NCBI GenBank assembly: GCA_016777745.1
Contig: JADHQX010000068.1
Coordinates: forward strand, 1 to 6,885
Length of the DNA: 6,885 nt
From: Candidatus Pelagibacterales bacterium
Lineage (GTDB): Bacteria; Pseudomonadota; Alphaproteobacteria; Pelagibacterales; AG-422-B15
Direction: 5' to 3'
In this document: piece by piece, positions 6,241 through 6,885 of the stretch
Layout: every line of letters begins with the position of its first letter
Numbering within the stretch: position 1 is the first letter of the stretch
Notes under the pieces: generated by a model
The model's input: the letters and a program-made list of their open reading frames with translations, nothing else
Databases searched by the model: none
Told to the model about the DNA's origin: nothing
Made by a program: the position numbers and the translations under genes

Positions 6241-6737
6241 AAAAGAACAAGAGGAAGGCAGGGCAAACAGTTGCCCGGCAACCGATCCAAGAAAGTACGA
6301 GCAAGGCAAAGGTGCCACCTCCTCGAAATCTGACCCCGCCGATGTGCGATCGTCTCCGTCGCGATCTCTTGAAGGCGTGTCAGGGCATCGCCGAAACCCA
6401 CGGGCTGACCGTTGAAGGGGGCGATTTGAGCGATATTGACTTGCGCAACGGCTTTGATATTGGATTTCGTGTCGGCATCCCGATGGCAGACGGGACACTC
6501 TATTCATCTGATAAGGCCATGTTTGAGGTGCTCGCGCCACAATTCGGCTTAGAGCCGTCCGACTATGGCAAAACCTTCAGGGCGCGCGGTGACATGTTCC
6601 GCATCACGGCAATCAATCCTAATCGTCCAAAGTATCCGATCAGCGTTGAGCGTGTCGCTGACGGGCGTGGCTTCAAATTCCCGGTTGAAGAGGTGGTTCT
6701 GTATTTGCAGAACTCAGACGATAGACTTGTTCGGTAG
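6237..6737 (+). CDS. Hypothetical protein translationally coupled to the recombinase
   Basis: A 166-residue protein starting at GTG (6237) inside the recombinase's last codons, so that GTGA is shared by its start and the recombinase stop. AAAGG at 6225-6229 is the ribosome binding site, 7 bases upstream. The overlap implies one mRNA and coupled translation. Residues 1-30 are basic, Lys/Arg/Pro-rich and probably disordered. Residues 35-110 look alpha/beta, with GGDLSDIDLRNGFDIGFRVG. The C-terminal part has a compact beta-rich motif, GDMFRITAINPNRPKYPISV followed by DGRGFKFPVEEVV. That motif resembles what I remember from small uncharacterised phage and mobile-element proteins, but I cannot assign a family. 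A role assisting the recombinase or binding DNA is inferred only from its position and basic tail. Confidence 0.8.
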   Translation: MKKNKRKAGQTVARQPIQESTSKAKVPPPRNLTPPMCDRLRRDLLKACQGIAETHGLTVEGGDLSDIDLRNGFDIGFRVGIPMADGTLYSSDKAMFEVLAPQFGLEPSDYGKTFRARGDMFRITAINPNRPKYPISVERVADGRGFKFPVEEVVLYLQNSDDRLVR

Positions 6738-6746
6738 ATGTTCCAA

Positions 6747-6885
6747 TGACTGACGTCAGGACTTATGTTTCCAAATAGCGTTATTTGATAAGAGAGTGTT
6801 TATGGCTCATCGTGACCACTGAGGAGTGGAAGATGAGACAGACAAGTGGAACACGTAAGAGCCCTGGCGAGAAGATCGTGAAAGA
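6747..6885 (+). mobile_element. Left end of an IS3-family insertion sequence (truncated by the window edge)
   Basis: The window ends inside an element whose first gene begins at 6833. Immediately after the 166-aa gene the sequence becomes non-coding. TGACTGACGTCAGG at 6747-6760, containing the perfect palindrome CTGACGTCAG (6750-6759), is a plausible start of the left terminal inverted repeat because IS3 ends begin with TG. The exact boundary, the right end and the target duplication cannot be seen; anywhere in 6738-6800 is possible. Confidence 0.5.
6833..6885 (+). CDS. IS3-family transposase OrfA, N-terminus only
   Basis: The frame opens with ATG at 6833 behind AGGAG (6822-6826), 6 bases away. 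It reads MRQTSGTRKSPGEKIVKD up to the window edge, with the last codon incomplete. From memory this matches the N-terminus of OrfA proteins of IS3-type elements common in Roseobacter-group genomes. The helix-turn-helix and leucine zipper that define OrfA lie beyond the window, so the call rests on the opening residues and on the leader before them. Confidence 0.65.
   Translation, partial: MRQTSGTRKSPGEKIVK

Noticed and set aside
5989..6540. 183-codon minus-strand frame across the recombinase and 166-aa genes
   Set aside because: It runs opposite two well-supported genes, has no recognisable motif and is Arg/Ser/Cys-rich as shadows often are.

Overview
The window looks like an accessory or island-border region of an alphaproteobacterial replicon. 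Rhodobacterales (the Roseobacter group) is the best guess. It rests on the remembered resemblance of the IS3-type OrfA start at the right edge to transposases of that group, on an IHF-beta-type protein, and on moderate-GC codon use. The assignment is an inference from memory, not a search result.

Layout, left to right. (1) 1-710: one small unrecognised gene (125-490, +) followed by non-coding DNA. (2) 711-762: the 3' part of a tRNA-Thr(UGU) gene, from the anticodon arm through CCA, with no 5' half. This is the usual footprint of an integrative element that recombined at a tRNA anticodon loop. If so, the DNA to its left is the distal end of an island whose intact tRNA lies outside the window. 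(3) 763-1589: about 830 bp without an intact gene. It holds a GGGGGACA direct repeat and a decayed minus-strand reading frame (862-1233) carrying a short imperfect internal duplication. (4) 1590-3224 (-): an MFS_3/EntS-type exporter with a C-terminal soluble domain. (5) 3225-3734: an intergenic stretch with a candidate exporter promoter, a 9-bp-arm inverted repeat overlapping a plus-strand promoter-like sequence that has no obvious gene, and a short coding relic. (6) 3735-4982 (-): a 415-aa, probably all-helical cytoplasmic protein of unknown function, preceded by a near-perfect 18-bp palindrome inside its promoter region. (7) 5212-6737 (+): an IHF-beta/HU-family protein, a small serine recombinase (resolvase/invertase type), and a 166-aa protein whose GTG start overlaps the recombinase stop. 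(8) From about 6747 to the edge: the left end of an IS3-family insertion sequence with the first 17 codons of its OrfA.

Functionally, the right third is a DNA-recombination module: a bending protein, a recombinase and a translationally coupled partner. The left third carries an integration scar. The two minus-strand genes between them (exporter and helical protein) look like separately promoted cargo. I see no CRISPR array, rRNA, complete tRNA or clear rho-independent terminator. The most unusual element is the IHF-like / serine recombinase / coupled 166-aa gene set. It is a modest candidate for a self-contained recombination cassette, not a demonstrated new system.
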